A DNA stretch of 64,000 bases from NCBI GenBank assembly GCA_020465985.1, contig JAANYP010003745.1:62001-126000 (forward strand). Reading direction: 5' to 3'. The translations under genes and the position numbers were made by a program. Below the pieces are notes generated by a model. The model did no database searches and was not told where the DNA came from. It saw only the letters and a program-made list of their open reading frames with translations. Source of the stretch: Centrapalus pauciflorus. Its lineage: Eukaryota; Streptophyta; Magnoliopsida; Asterales; Asteraceae. The stretch's first letter is position 1. Each line of letters opens with the position of its first letter. Below, piece by piece: positions 43,684-54,608 of this stretch.

Positions 43684-45581
43684 AACTTCTGAATATTGGA
43701 CATTTGAGCCATGACCTCAGCCAGTTGATTTGAAACATGCTTGTTTACTCCAGAAACAACTTCATTCAAAGCTGTTGACAAAGTTGATTCGGTCACAAAC
43801 GGGGATAAACTCACTACTGGGTCACGAAGACTTCCAGTTGACACAACAGTTGAACGGGTATACAGAACTTCTGTGTGGCCAGTGCTCAGAGTTGATATCG
43901 GCATTTCTCTGATTGGACTTCCACCCTCTTCAAGTGACGGAGCAACAAATGCTTCCGTTACTAAGGATGTTCCAGTGGGAACACTCAGTTCAGCCACACT
44001 AACTTCAACAGATGAAGTTGACACAAGTGTCCTAACGTGTATTTCAGCTAGACTCAGTGAATCAAATGAAGTCGTACACACGGGCAACTGTGTACTTGGT
44101 TCAATATCCATCAAGTCCAAGTGACTCTCGGATAGATTATGTGGCTCATCCCTGTGTGCAATTAAAACAGACTCCTGTTGAGAGGAGATTGAGTGGCTAG
44201 TTGGGCGTGCACTCGTCAGTGGGATACTGACTTGTTCAATGCTAACTCTCAAAGGAGAGCTAACAGTGGATGTGGGTAATTCCCGGCTTTCTGGGCTTAG
44301 GGGCTCCCTCACACTCTCTACAGCGATGTGCTCAACCTCAATCATCATTCCCCCTCCTTCATGATGATCACCAGCATCATCACCATCATCATCATCATCA
44401 CCCTCTCCCTCTTCTTCTTGAATATCAGATAGAGTTCTCTCAGAGTCAGATTTCTCTTGTTCTTCCTCACCTCCCCTCACACTTCCTTCACCCTCACTCT
44501 CAGAACGGCTAACCTGAACTTCAGCCCCTTGCTGAGGTTCCGCTATCCTTAAAACTCCTGGGCTAAGAGAACCCGGTTCTTGGGTCTCTATCGGAGCATG
44601 ATCTATTCGATACAATTTCACATTTTCACTCTCTTGATCAGCATATTTGAGTAATGACTCTGGGAATGGCATTATGTTGGCATTCGGAGAGTCCGGCACT
44701 TCATGCAAACTCATCATAACATAGTCTGGGCATCTTTGAGAATTGGCTCTCTTTGGAATATTTTCATTAGCCCTTAAGATCCCTCGGATAAGAATCTGAA
44801 TAAACCTTTGAAGTGGAACGAATTTCCTTGCTCTGTTTGTGGTTTTAGCAAGTACAATCTCCTTTAGATCTTCCCAGATACACTGAGCAAAGTCATAGTG
44901 CTTGTTGAATGCGATCCCATGAAATATCCGCAGGAAATGAATGCTACATCGATCAATTCCCGTATGCTTTGAAGTCATGCAACGATTTATGATACCAAAC
45001 AATGTGTACCATTCGCCATTTAATCCATTTCTGTGAAATTTGGAGCTCTTCGGAAGTGGCTTTGAGTAGCCTAGACAAATCAAATCATGGACAAGCTCTT
45101 CATCAGAAACAAAATCCTCAAAATCTGCTAACTCTGGAAAGTTCACAGTGTCTATTCGTCGTGGAAGAAATAAATTGTGACGTAGCCTTGCAAGAGTGAT
45201 CTTTGTCTTGAATTGATCAATCGTCACTTTAAAGTGGTGATTACCGTCCGCAGGAACAAATTTGACAGTGTGCCAAAATTGTTGTAAGTATACTTGTGGA
45301 ATAGACGGCTTATACTGAAGCAGATAACCAAGAGGATGGCCTTTTAGAATGTCCACAATGATAGGATGGCTTACTTTTATAACTTTGGAATCTAATCGGT
45401 GGTTATTGTCCCTGAAAGGAAGGCAATGTTTTGGCTTGACAAGTTGATTGTCTGGGATAATATGTGTTTGTGAGGAACGGGCCACTGAGGTTGATCTGAC
45501 TGGGGTAGAAAGAACGGTATGATTTGACGATGAATGGGAATCAGAGGAATTTGAATTTTGGGATTGCACTGGGGATGCCAT
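43680..45581 (-). CDS. Copia C aORF, N-terminal part
   Basis: Starts at ATG 45581 (MASPVQSQ) just after an acceptor-like TTTTTACAG (AG at 45591-45590). It has a Ser-rich leader, the globular domain with QQFW, LGYS, GEWYTLFG and FVPLQRFIQILI, an acidic Asp-run linker and a Ser/Thr tail. About 13 amino-acid differences from copy A in the first ~345 residues, while in the 32 codons I compared at about 45450-45350 some 12 codons differ silently and one changes the residue. It ends at a TGA created by the T-run shift. No signal peptide or membrane segment. Function unknown. Confidence 0.85.
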   Translation of the reverse strand: MASPVQSQNSNSSDSHSSSNHTVLSTPVRSTSVARSSQTHIIPDNQLVKPKHCLPFRDNNHRLDSKVIKVSHPIIVDILKGHPLGYLLQYKPSIPQVYLQQFWHTVKFVPADGNHHFKVTIDQFKTKITLARLRHNLFLPRRIDTVNFPELADFEDFVSDEELVHDLICLGYSKPLPKSSKFHRNGLNGEWYTLFGIINRCMTSKHTGIDRCSIHFLRIFHGIAFNKHYDFAQCIWEDLKEIVLAKTTNRARKFVPLQRFIQILIRGILRANENIPKRANSQRCPDYVMMSLHEVPDSPNANIMPFPESLLKYADQESENVKLYRIDHAPIETQEPGSLSPGVLRIAEPQQGAEVQVSRSESEGEGSVRGGEEEQEKSDSERTLSDIQEEEGEGDDDDDGDDAGDHHEGGGMMIEVEHIAVESVREPLSPESRELPTSTVSSPLRVSIEQVSIPLTSARPTSHSISSQQESVLIAHRDEPHNLSESHLDLMDIEPSTQLPVCTTSFDSLSLAEIHVRTLVSTSSVEVSVAELSVPTGTSLVTEAFVAPSLEEGGSPIREMPISTLSTGHTEVLYTRSTVVSTGSLRDPVVSLSPFVTESTLSTALNEVVSGVNKHVSNQLAEVMAQMSNIQKF

Positions 45582-45589
45582 TTGAACAC

Positions 45590-45606
45590 CTGTAAAAATA
45601 AAATCA
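45590..45606 (-). promoter_or_regulatory. Splice-acceptor-like site before aORF of C
   Basis: ATTTTATTTTTACAG on the minus strand, 8 nt upstream of the ATG; the same as in A. Confidence 0.5.
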
Positions 45607-45869
45607 TGTTAGACTTATCAAGTACACAAATGACCACCTTCAAAATATAGAAAAACTTGTAACATTTTATCAGAAATTGCAAAAACTTGTGATTTTCTTT
45701 TTAAAGCATCGGGATTCCTGACAATAATTGAAAATTATTGAAAGGACTCCAAAGTCAATCGTTTAGAGACCAATATTAGAAAAACACAAATTTATAACAA
45801 TTTCTTAAAAAATGTGACATTTTTCTTAAAACACAAAAATCCCACACTTAGAAAAAACATTTCTGATTA

Positions 45870-46535
45870 AACTCGAATGATGAGTCTATGAAACTCGAAC
45901 GTCGGATGATACATTAGACAATTCGAATGATGTCTATGAAACTCGAATAAGACTCTGTAAATCTCGAATAATGAGTCTATGAAACTCGAATAAGATTCTG
46001 TAAATCTTGAATAAAGAGTCTATGAAACTCGAATAAGACTCTGTAAATCTCGAATAATGAGTCAATGAAACTCGAATAAGCCTATATACAACTCGAATTA
46101 AGTGTGATTCAACTCGAATCTGTCTTTGAGTTTTCTCGAATGATGATATGTAAAACTCGATATATATATATGTCCTAAACTATGTGCTGAAAAATTTTCT
46201 AAGTGTTTGATACACTAGACAACTCGCATAAAGCACACTTCTTTCTCGAATATAATGTGTAGTAAACTCGATTAACTCTGAGTTTAATATACATCAACTC
46301 GAATGAGTCATGATTCAACTCGAATTACTCTCAGATGAAACTCGAATGACACATATAGGCAACTCGAATGACTATACAGGCAACTCGAATGACATACATA
46401 TCAACTCGAATGACTTACATATACAACTCGAATGACTCTGTCATTCAACTCGAATGACTCTTTGACACAACTCGAATGGAACTGTCAATCAACTCGAATA
46501 ACACTTTCATTCAACTCGAATGAAGCTTTATTCGA
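45870..46535 (-). repeat. TTCGAG motif array before aORF of C
   Basis: On the plus strand, CTCGAAT recurs at 46384, 46405, 46427, 46449, 46471 and 46493, spacing 21-22 bp, with less regular copies to 45880. In sense orientation this is ATTCGAG, as in A. Confidence 0.85.
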
Positions 46536-47728
46536 GAAATATCTATCTGCTTTTGTTACAAGTCCAGAACACTGATTTTATGAATTTGAGTTCAGGGCTA
46601 TGTTTCAGTGTATAAAAACTTGTACCCCCCTCGAAAATGCATTTTAAACATATTTGTTTTACTGAACCTTGAACAAAAACAACTTTAAAGTTGTTAAAAA
46701 TTCAAATTTCAGAAAAATCAAAAAATGCGAAACTGTTTTATTGAAACATCGATGATTGTGTGTGTGTGATTTAAAAACGACTTATGAAACTTCAGATTCA
46801 TAATCATATTATCATTATGAACAACAGCACACACTTAATTTCAGTTTCAAGTATCATTCAAGTAATTCACCATTAACGGCCATGAATGCAAAAAAAAAAA
46901 TTGATATTCGAACACATAATGACATTCAAACAAATACACTGATAATATGCTCAAATAAACTGAAAGAATAAAGAAAATCAAAGCTTGACTCACAATATTG
47001 ATGAAATTAGATCGTCGGTTTGTGGGTTTTTGAGGTTTCTTTGAAGTGAAGAAAGGTTGTGGAAGAAGGTGAATTCTTTTTGAATTTCCGAAAAAGTGAA
47101 TTTGAGTTTGAAAATTCAAATTTATATTCACTTTTTACCCGGCCCACTTTATTTTTCAACATTTCAAATTCTCGGCCCATATTTTAAACCAAATTAACCC
47201 ATAAACCACCTTTTCAATCAAAAATTGTGAGTTAAAAAAAATTTGAATATAAAAAAAAATTTACCTACATAAAAAAAACAAAACCAAAAGAAAAAAAATT
47301 TAAAATGGACTAAAAAAAATTCTTGTAAAAAAAATGTCACATGAACACCACAAAAAAAATGAAAAATACACACAAACAAAAAACAAAAAAAATAAAAATA
47401 TTAACAACAAACAAAAAAAATATTAACAAAAAATAACAGTATTAACAAAATGCAATTGCTCCCCCTTGAATTTCTGAAAGTTGCTCCCCCTCAACTTATT
47501 ATTTCATTTTTCAGCTCTGCTCCCCCTACAAAATAACAGATAATTTTTATCAGATTTATGCAAAATCAGATAAATTGCTTTTCTGCTCCCCCTGCACATG
47601 ACAATCCTGATCTTGTTAAATTCCAAAGAATATAAACTTTTATAATACATGAATTTCAACATCAGATAAGAATCACTTAAAAATGAAATTTTACAATTAT
47701 AATTTTGAAACTACTGAATTATTAAATC
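46536..47728 (-). other. Copia C spacer with four internal PPT-like copies
   Basis: Non-coding. On the plus strand TGCTCCCCCT (AGGGGGAGCA in sense) occurs at about 47457, 47482, 47518 and 47584, just downstream of pol. A-rich runs lie at 47210-47440. The matching part of A starts at window position 1. Confidence 0.6.
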
Positions 47729-48079
47729 TTAACGATTCAACATACCTAATTTGTATACCAAAAAATTAAACCGCTTTTCATCTAACGCTTTGGTAAACAA
47801 ATCAGCTAGTTGATATTCAGTAGGTACAAAATATAATTCTATATTTCCATTTTGTACATGATCTTTAATGAAATGATACCGAATGTCGATGTGTTTCGTT
47901 TTTGAATGTTGCACCGGATTTGATGCAATAGCTATTGCGCTCTGAGAATCACAGTATATTGGAATCTTCTTTGGTGTAAACCCGTAATCACGCAGTTGGC
48001 TTTTCATCCACAACACTTGAGAGCAGCAGGAAGATACAGCAACGTACTCTGCCTCAGCTGTAGACAATGAAACACAATG
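47729..48079 (-). pseudogene. pol: Copia C pol: RNase H C terminus
   Basis: In frame with the main pol ORF beyond a TAA (48082-48080). It has LSTAEAEYVAVSSCCSQVLW, IPIYCDSQSAIAIASNPVQH, KHIDIRYHFIKDH and QLADLFTKALDEKRF. It ends at 47729 with the pol stop. Confidence 0.85.
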
Positions 48080-50545
48080 TTATTTCTTGGATGACCAACA
48101 TACGGGTTTGTCACCTAGGAATTGTACTGCTCCTGACGTACTTTTTCTGTCCATCTTATCACCTGCGTGATCAGCGTCAGAAAAAGCAGTCAGATGAAAT
48201 GAAGACTCCCTAGGATACCACAAACCAAGATTTGGAGTACCTTTGAGATATCTTAAAATTCGTTTTGCAGCTGTTAAGTGTGATTCTTTTGGATTTGCCT
48301 GATATCTAGCACAGACACATGTAGCAAACATAATATCTGGTCTACTGGCTGTTAAGTACATTAATGACCCAATTATACCTCGATAATGGGTTACATCTAC
48401 AGGTTTCCCTGAGATGTCCGCATCGAGTTTTGATTTTGAATCCGGAGCCATGGGAGTTTTCATAGGAGTACTATTGACCATGTTAAATTTCTTTAACATG
48501 TCTTGTATGTATTTTGACTGATTGATAAAAATACCATCAGTTAATTGTTTTACTTGTAATCCTAAGAAAAAATTTATTTCACCCATCATGCTCATTTCGA
48601 ATTTCTGGGACATTAAAAATGCGAATTTCTTACAAAATTCTGGATTTGTAGACCCAAATATTATATCATCTACATATATCTGTATAACTATGATATCTGA
48701 CCCCTGACGTTTTATAAACAAGGTTGTGTCAACTGCACCTTTTGTAAATCCACATTTCAACAGATATGTTGAAAGTGCATCATACCAAGCACGAGGTGCT
48801 TGTTTAAGGCCATACAGTGACTTATCCAAAATATATACATGATCAGGTTTCGAAGGATCAGTAAATCCTTCGGGCTGATATGTATATACTTCATCTGTTA
48901 GTTCCCCGTTTAAAAACGCAGTTTTGACATCCATTTGATATACTGTAAAATTTTTATGTGCGGCAAAAGCTAAAAACATCCTTATAGCTTCAATGCGTGC
49001 AACTGGTGCGAATGTTTCATCATAATCAATCCCTTCTTGTTGACTGTATCCTTTGGCCACGAGACGAGCTTTATTCCGAATAATGACACCGTGTTCATCT
49101 TTCTTGTTCTTGAAGATCCATTTCGTGCCAATTATGGATTTGTCTTTTGGGCGCTCAACAAGTCTCCAGACCTTTAACCGTTCGAACTGGTTGAGTTCCT
49201 CTTGCATCGCCACAATCCAATCAGCATCCAGAAGGGCTTCTTTTACATTTTTAGGCTCAATCTTACTCAAAAAATTTGAAAATAAGCATTCATTTATTGT
49301 AGCCCTTCTGGTTTGGACTGATGAAGATGGATCACCAATGATATTCTCTATTGGGTGATTTCTTGTCCACTTAACTGTATGTGGAAACGGTTCTATTGGG
49401 TCTTGGTTGGGATTGGAATCGAAATATGGTTCGGGAGTTGCTGCAGATGTTGTAGGTGGAACATCTGAGGTAGGAGCTTCTGACTGTTCAGAAGTAATAG
49501 GGGTTTCAGAAGTATGTGGAGGTTCAATTGGTTGTACTATCTCAGTAGTTGACTGCACATTTGCTGTTGAAGCTTCTCCAGTTTCTTCTGAACTTTGTTG
49601 TTGAGAAAGATCTGAAACTACGACTGGATCTTCAGTGATCCTGTCAGGCACCAAATTTTGAACATTAGATTTGGGAGTTTCAAAATAATCATCATAAAAG
49701 TTCTCAAACAACTTATTTAATTCATTTTGTTCAGCATTTTGTCTATTTGACTCCAATGAAGTCTGCATGTTAGGTCCGGGTCCTGAACTGGTGTGTTCAG
49801 AAGCCATCACCACTCCTTCGTCAAATTTAACATTTACGCTCTCGTTGACTATCTTGGTTCTCTTGTTGTATACTCGGAAAGCAACCGACTCCTTTGAATA
49901 CCCGATGAAGATTCCTTCATCCGCCTTTTGATTAAACTTTCCCAGATTGTCTTTATCATTCAATATAAAGCATCTGCAACCAAAGACATGGAAAAATTTA
50001 ATATTAGGTATTCGTTTATTGATCAGTTCATACGGAGTCTTTCCGAATCTTTTATTTATTATTGAACGGTTTTGTGTGAAACATGCTGTTGCAACCGCTT
50101 CTGCCCACAAGAACAATGGTAAATTGGAGTAGGCCAACATCGTCCTAGCTGATTCCACTAGTGTCCGATTTCTTCTTTCAACGACACCGTTTTGTTGTGG
50201 AGTCCGAGCAGCTGAGAATTGATGTGTAATTCCTACTGAATTTAAGAACGAGTCTAATGATTTGTTCTTGAACTCTGTTCCATTGTCTGAGCGAATTGTC
50301 TGAATGGTGAGTTGCAACTTTACTTGTATTTTTCGGATGAAGTCGATGATAGATTCGGTTGCATCTGATTTGGATTTCAGGAAAAACACCCATGTGTATC
50401 GTGAATAGTCATCAACTATCACCAATACATATCTTTTCTTATTTATACTTTGTACTCTCATTGGTCCACACAAATCCATATGCAGTAACTCTAGTGCTCT
50501 TGTGGATGAGTGTGCTGTTTTGGATTTGTGTGTGGCTTTTGTCAT
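48080..50545 (-). CDS. pol: Copia C pol: integrase, reverse transcriptase, RNase H
   Basis: The frame runs in from about 50632 with the end of GAG-pre-integrase (GGLVKWLPALKFQKEQLC, ACEKGKM); 50545 is only the first ATG. The integrase acidic triad is in HMDLCGP, RSDNGTEF and NGVVERRNR. The IN C terminus (KADEGIFIGYSKES) and a Ser/Thr/Pro linker follow. RT: RNKARLVAKGYSQQEGIDYD, DVKTAFLNGEL, LYGLKQAPRAWYD and the catalytic QIYVDDIIFGS. RNase H: TAFSDADHAGD and RKSTSGA. It stops at TAA 48082-48080 right after CWSSKK, where related elements read Gln, so CAA to TAA is likely. There is no protease (no Asp-Ser-Gly motif) in this element. Confidence 0.9.
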   Translation of the reverse strand: MTKATHKSKTAHSSTRALELLHMDLCGPMRVQSINKKRYVLVIVDDYSRYTWVFFLKSKSDATESIIDFIRKIQVKLQLTIQTIRSDNGTEFKNKSLDSFLNSVGITHQFSAARTPQQNGVVERRNRTLVESARTMLAYSNLPLFLWAEAVATACFTQNRSIINKRFGKTPYELINKRIPNIKFFHVFGCRCFILNDKDNLGKFNQKADEGIFIGYSKESVAFRVYNKRTKIVNESVNVKFDEGVVMASEHTSSGPGPNMQTSLESNRQNAEQNELNKLFENFYDDYFETPKSNVQNLVPDRITEDPVVVSDLSQQQSSEETGEASTANVQSTTEIVQPIEPPHTSETPITSEQSEAPTSDVPPTTSAATPEPYFDSNPNQDPIEPFPHTVKWTRNHPIENIIGDPSSSVQTRRATINECLFSNFLSKIEPKNVKEALLDADWIVAMQEELNQFERLKVWRLVERPKDKSIIGTKWIFKNKKDEHGVIIRNKARLVAKGYSQQEGIDYDETFAPVARIEAIRMFLAFAAHKNFTVYQMDVKTAFLNGELTDEVYTYQPEGFTDPSKPDHVYILDKSLYGLKQAPRAWYDALSTYLLKCGFTKGAVDTTLFIKRQGSDIIVIQIYVDDIIFGSTNPEFCKKFAFLMSQKFEMSMMGEINFFLGLQVKQLTDGIFINQSKYIQDMLKKFNMVNSTPMKTPMAPDSKSKLDADISGKPVDVTHYRGIIGSLMYLTASRPDIMFATCVCARYQANPKESHLTAAKRILRYLKGTPNLGLWYPRESSFHLTAFSDADHAGDKMDRKSTSGAVQFLGDKPVCWSSKK

Positions 50546-50797
50546 CTTTCCTTTTTCACATGCCGTGCATAGTTGCTCTTTTTGAAATTTTAGCGCCGGC
50601 AGCCATTTAACTAACCCTCCTTTTGCATGTACAGATCAAATTCTTTCTCTGAATTAATAGAGTCTAGAGAAGTAGTTGATTGTGGATCAGACACATTTAT
50701 GTGTTTTGGTTTATTTTGCAACATTTGTTCCATTTTATTTAATTCTTCCTTGAGAGTTCCATTCTCTGTCTCAAAATTTTTAATTTTCAATTCTAAA
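50546..50797 (-). pseudogene. gag: Copia C gag tail and protease-deletion junction
   Basis: A coiled-coil-like gag tail continues in another frame after a shift at the T run complementary to 50816-50820 (LEQINSDLELKIKNFETENG, then MEQMLQNKPKHI). Near 50632 it joins directly to the second half of GAG-pre-integrase. Protease and the LWH part of GAG-pre-integrase are missing, a deletion of perhaps 1 kb judged against element B. Confidence 0.7.
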
Positions 50798-53062
50798 TCA
50801 GAATTTATCTGTTCTAAAAATTGAATTTGGTAAATATAATTTTTGAGACTGAGATGGTAATTCAGACAAATTCTTTTCAGAATAGGTTTGAATTAACTCT
50901 TCTTTAGTATCAATAATGTTGCTTGTTTCATTTATCTTTGTATAATCAATATAATTTTGCATTTTGTCTGATCTTAATCTTTTTACTTCTTCGCTAGATT
51001 CTACTTCTTCAGATGCTTTCATGAATGTCATTTTTAATCCTAGATTCATGTATCTGACATCGTATAGTGTTGGTGAATTTGATATAGCTTTTTTCAGATA
51101 TTTAGGATTTTCCCAACCAATACCAGATTTACAGTTGTAAAACTCTGTATCTTTTGGTTGATTTAAATATATTGTTTGATCTGTTTGCCCTCTTTTAATA
51201 AATTCATCCTCCATCTGTTTTATTTTCTCATAAAGTTTAGTTCTTTCTTCAAATATGGCATGATATTTTACAGAAAAGTTTGAGGCTTCTAACTCAGCTA
51301 TTCGCAGACTTTCTTGTATATCAGATATTTTGTGATTCAGATTAAGTATTTTGCTTTGAAGTTCTTTTTCCTTATCTTGTAAGTCTGAGACAGCTCGTAA
51401 AGCTAAGGCTTTATCTTTGGAAAAATCTAGGACTAAATTGGGTTCATTTAGAAGTTTGTTTTCCAAAGAATGAACCTTTTTCTTTTCTGCTTTTAAGGAT
51501 TTTTCAAACTTTTTAAGCATGAAAGCCATATTAGTTAGTTTTTCTTCTAATATGCATGAGTCATCAATATCAGAATCTGAAATAGAATTTACCTCCGGTC
51601 CTTCTGAATCCTCTGAGTTATCAGACTCTGAATCCTCCTCATTTTCAGCTTTATTTTGGCCAGATGCCATTAATGCAACTTCTTCTGTTGTTTCTTCTTC
51701 ATCAGACTCAGATTCTCTCCTATCTGCATCCTCTTCATCTGTCAGTCCAACCCATACCTCATCTTCAGCTATCATAGCTGATTCACTTAGTTCAGATTCA
51801 TTGAGAATTTCAGACTTTAGACAAATATGTGCATCTTCATCCAAGATATCATCGTCTTCTGATAACTGTAACCAATGATCGTCCTCTGCCATCAGAGCTT
51901 TGCCTGACTCTTTCTCTTTGGCCAAAAGTGCCTTTCTTGTGTAGTAGTCTGAATTTTTTACTACAGGTGATCTGCATTCCCTGGCATAGTGACCTGGTTT
52001 TCCACAGTTATAGCATTTCTGCTCCGACTCCTTCTTGGCTGATTTATCTGACTTCTCATATTTGTCAGACTTTCGTGTACAACTTTCTCCAGCTTTCTCA
52101 CATTTATCCTTTTTCTCAACTTTTCTAGAACCTGTTTTGTAGCGCATTTTGTTGTTTGTTGGCTTCCTGTAAAATTTCTTCTGAAATGCCTTCGTAAGTA
52201 GTGCCATCTGCTTTTTCATCTCTTCTATTTCCGGATCTGCAGATGAATCTGATGATTCTGATTCAGATGATGTGTTGCTGATTACTGCTCTCTTTTCCTT
52301 TTTCAGTTTGTATTTATACTTTTTCTCCGCTAGTAGAGCTAGTGGATCAGCAGTTTCTTTTTCAGCTTTCTTCTTTCCAGATATTTTCCTCAAAACAACT
52401 TCTTGGTAGTTGTTGAGGTTTTCAAATAGCATATGAAAATCCATCTCCTCTATATCTTTCGTTTGTTGGATGATCATAGCATATTTTTCCCATTCTGGAT
52501 TTAACACATTTAAAAATTTGACATTGATGTCCAAGTTGGACTTTGTCACTCCGTTTCTTTTTACTTCACTTACCAGATTCACAAATCTGAGGTAAGTGTG
52601 TTCCAAAAGCTCACCTTCACGAGCTCTGAAGTTCTCAAACGTCATTAGACTATTCCTAGCCCTATTAGTAGCAGATCTGTCTAATCCCCTCATGATTTTG
52701 CATACTTCATCCCAGATGGACTTTGCAGTCATTGTATTTGTCAGACAAGTGTATATTTCATTGGGGATAGAAATCAACAATAGTTTTCTGGCAGTCTTGT
52801 CCCCTAACTTTCTCTTTTTCTGGGCCTCTGTTAGGTTTGTGACCTCAACAGTTCTCGGTGGTATTGGGGGATTGCCAGTTGGTACTCCTGGGATCGTTTC
52901 CATAAAAGTTGTTGGTCCGTCATTTAATGATTTCAGCATTTCCTCAGACAAATCATGGAAACTTATGAATTCAAGAAACCGCTCCCGCCATTGGACATAT
53001 TCTCCCCTGTATAAGATTGGGGGTTTGGTTTCTGATCCCATAGCAAGTGCATCTTTAGACAT
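50798..53062 (-). CDS. gag: Copia C gag
   Basis: Starts at ATG 53062 (MSKDALAMGSETKPPILYRG). Capsid-type UBN2 region with YVQWRERFLEFISFHD, IPNEIYTCL, SIWDEVCKIM, RARNSLMTFENFRA and EWEKYAMIIQQ. A Lys-rich stretch precedes one zinc knuckle (CYNCGKPGHYAREC). A long acidic region and a coiled coil (AFMLKKFEKSLKAEKKKVHS; SKILNLNHKISDIQESLRIA) follow. It forms virus-like particles and binds RNA. The C terminus after about 50822 is probably out of frame because of one extra T. Confidence 0.9.
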   Translation of the reverse strand: MSKDALAMGSETKPPILYRGEYVQWRERFLEFISFHDLSEEMLKSLNDGPTTFMETIPGVPTGNPPIPPRTVEVTNLTEAQKKRKLGDKTARKLLLISIPNEIYTCLTNTMTAKSIWDEVCKIMRGLDRSATNRARNSLMTFENFRAREGELLEHTYLRFVNLVSEVKRNGVTKSNLDINVKFLNVLNPEWEKYAMIIQQTKDIEEMDFHMLFENLNNYQEVVLRKISGKKKAEKETADPLALLAEKKYKYKLKKEKRAVISNTSSESESSDSSADPEIEEMKKQMALLTKAFQKKFYRKPTNNKMRYKTGSRKVEKKDKCEKAGESCTRKSDKYEKSDKSAKKESEQKCYNCGKPGHYARECRSPVVKNSDYYTRKALLAKEKESGKALMAEDDHWLQLSEDDDILDEDAHICLKSEILNESELSESAMIAEDEVWVGLTDEEDADRRESESDEEETTEEVALMASGQNKAENEEDSESDNSEDSEGPEVNSISDSDIDDSCILEEKLTNMAFMLKKFEKSLKAEKKKVHSLENKLLNEPNLVLDFSKDKALALRAVSDLQDKEKELQSKILNLNHKISDIQESLRIAELEASNFSVKYHAIFEERTKLYEKIKQMEDEFIKRGQTDQTIYLNQPKDTEFYNCKSGIGWENPKYLKKAISNSPTLYDVRYMNLGLKMTFMKASEEVESSEEVKRLRSDKMQNYIDYTKINETSNIIDTKEELIQTYSEKNLSELPSQSQKLYLPNSIFRTDKF

Positions 53063-54287
53063 GTTGATTGATCGTTAGGAAACTTTGACCAAGATCAAAT
53101 GAACTCCGAATGAGATTGAAACGTTTGATCACACCTTGAAACACAGATTAGTACTGAAATCTACAACACAATGACTTGTTAGTAGCAATAAGCAGCTTAA
53201 CTCAGACAGTGAATTGTGTTTGGATTCATATGTGTGTGTCAAACTTGAATGATTCTTGTGTTATGTGTGAACCTTGAATGAATGTAGTGTAAAACTTGAT
53301 TGAGTTTATGATAAAACTCGATTGATTCTTTCACTAAAACTCGAATGAGTGTTCGATCAAACTCGAATGAATGTGTGATCAATCTCGAATGAGTGTTTGA
53401 TCAAACTCGAATGAGTGTTTGATCAAACTCGAATGAGTGTTTGATCAAACTCGAATGAGTGTTTGATCAAACTCGAATGAATGTTTGATCAAACTCGAAT
53501 GAGTATGTGATCAAACTCGAATGAGTATGTGATCAAACTCGAATGTGTATTTGGCAAAACTCGAGTGAGTATATGAATACTTGAATTTTATACCAAACTC
53601 GAATGTGTCTTGTACAAAACACGAATCTGTCTTTTATAAAACTCGAATCAGTCTTCTAGAAATACTTGAATGTCTTTTAAGAAAATCGAATGTCTTGTAA
53701 GAAACTCGAATGAGTCTGTCAACTTGAATATTAGTTATACACAACTCGAATTCCTAAGATAAGCAACTCGATTAACTAATGTACTCAACTCGACTTACTA
53801 AGACACTCAACTCGAATTACAAAGATAATCAACTCGAATTACTAAGATACTCAACTCGAATTACACACAGGATGTGTATATTTCGAGTTTCTTAGTATTT
53901 TCAGGTTTTACAAGTCTGAATTTCAGATTAAAACCAAATTTTACCCAATTTCATTCAAATTGTAATCGAAGGTAAGGTTTTTGAATACAAACACTTTGTG
54001 TTAAGCACTTTTATGCAAAAATGGATCTAAACCAGACTTTTTCAATGAAACAGTACCGGTTTTTGAACTTTTCAAAATTTCAGAAAATTGCTTAGATCTT
54101 TTTCTGTGTTTTGAAAATCAAAACAAGTTTATATTCAATTGATTCGTCTTTGAAACCTTAACCTTCGATCCAATCAACACTGAGAATGATCAACAGAATC
54201 AAAACCCCTAGTGATTTTAGGGTTTTTGCGAAAAAATACTCAAGAACACGAAAAATTCAATCTCAATCAGTATGATTCATCCCTAAG
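53063..54287 (-). other. Copia C 5' leader
   Basis: About 1.2 kb between PBS and gag with no gene. It holds the TTCGAG array (53310-53890). The leader just after the PBS is plain AT-rich sequence. Confidence 0.7.
53310..53890 (-). repeat. TTCGAG array in leader of copia C, 22-bp units
   Basis: On the plus strand CTCGAATGAGTGTTTGATC units repeat nearly perfectly: CTCGAAT at 53406, 53428, 53450 and onward at 22-bp steps. Degenerate copies extend to 53880. All are in the same sense relative to the element. Confidence 0.9.
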
Positions 54288-54299
54288 GCTCTGATACCA
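54288..54299 (-). other. Primer-binding site of copia C
   Basis: TGGTATCAGAGC on the minus strand, two bases inside the 5' LTR; initiator methionyl tRNA type. Confidence 0.95.
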
Positions 54300-54301
54300 A
54301 T

Positions 54302-54603
54302 TGTGAATTTAAGTTTCTACCAATTCAATCAACTAAATGCAATTAATAAGAACACAGAATATAATCAACACTAACCAAATGATTCGATTGATGATCTTGA
54401 TGACTACAAAATGATTTCGGGAATGTTCTTCGTGTACAGTACTGCTACTCCCAAATGATTACCAATCGTACAAAAAGGTATTCTGACAGATCTACCAAAT
54501 TGGAAAGTCAACAAGACTATTTATACATATTTACACACTTTAAGGAAATTACAAAACAGTCCCTAGACTTTGATATTTCATCAATCAAAAACATATTCTA
54601 ACA
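54302..54603 (-). repeat. 5' LTR of copia C
   Basis: 302 bp, aligned without gaps to 41563-41864. Confidence 0.95.
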
Positions 54604-54608
54604 GATTC

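Larger units (their letters stand above)
41563..54603 (-). mobile_element. Copia element C (SIRE-like), complete, 13.0 kb
   Basis: Minus strand: 5' LTR 54603-54302, PBS 54299-54288, leader, gag 53062-50798, pol 50640-47729, spacer, aORF 45581-41896, PPT 41876-41865, 3' LTR 41864-41563. TSD GATTC at 41558-41562 and 54604-54608. The two 302-bp LTRs differ at about 4 positions, three of them at one terminus, so insertion is recent. Same family as A. Protease and half of GAG-pre-integrase are deleted, so it is defective. Confidence 0.95.

Noticed and set aside
43730..45199. Plus-strand frames opposite aORF of C and similar antisense frames over gag and pol
   Set aside because: They are shadows of the coding strand with no independent motif.
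53310..53890. 22-bp repeat array considered as CRISPR-like
   Set aside because: No constant repeat with unique spacers; units are continuous and the DNA is a plant retrotransposon leader.
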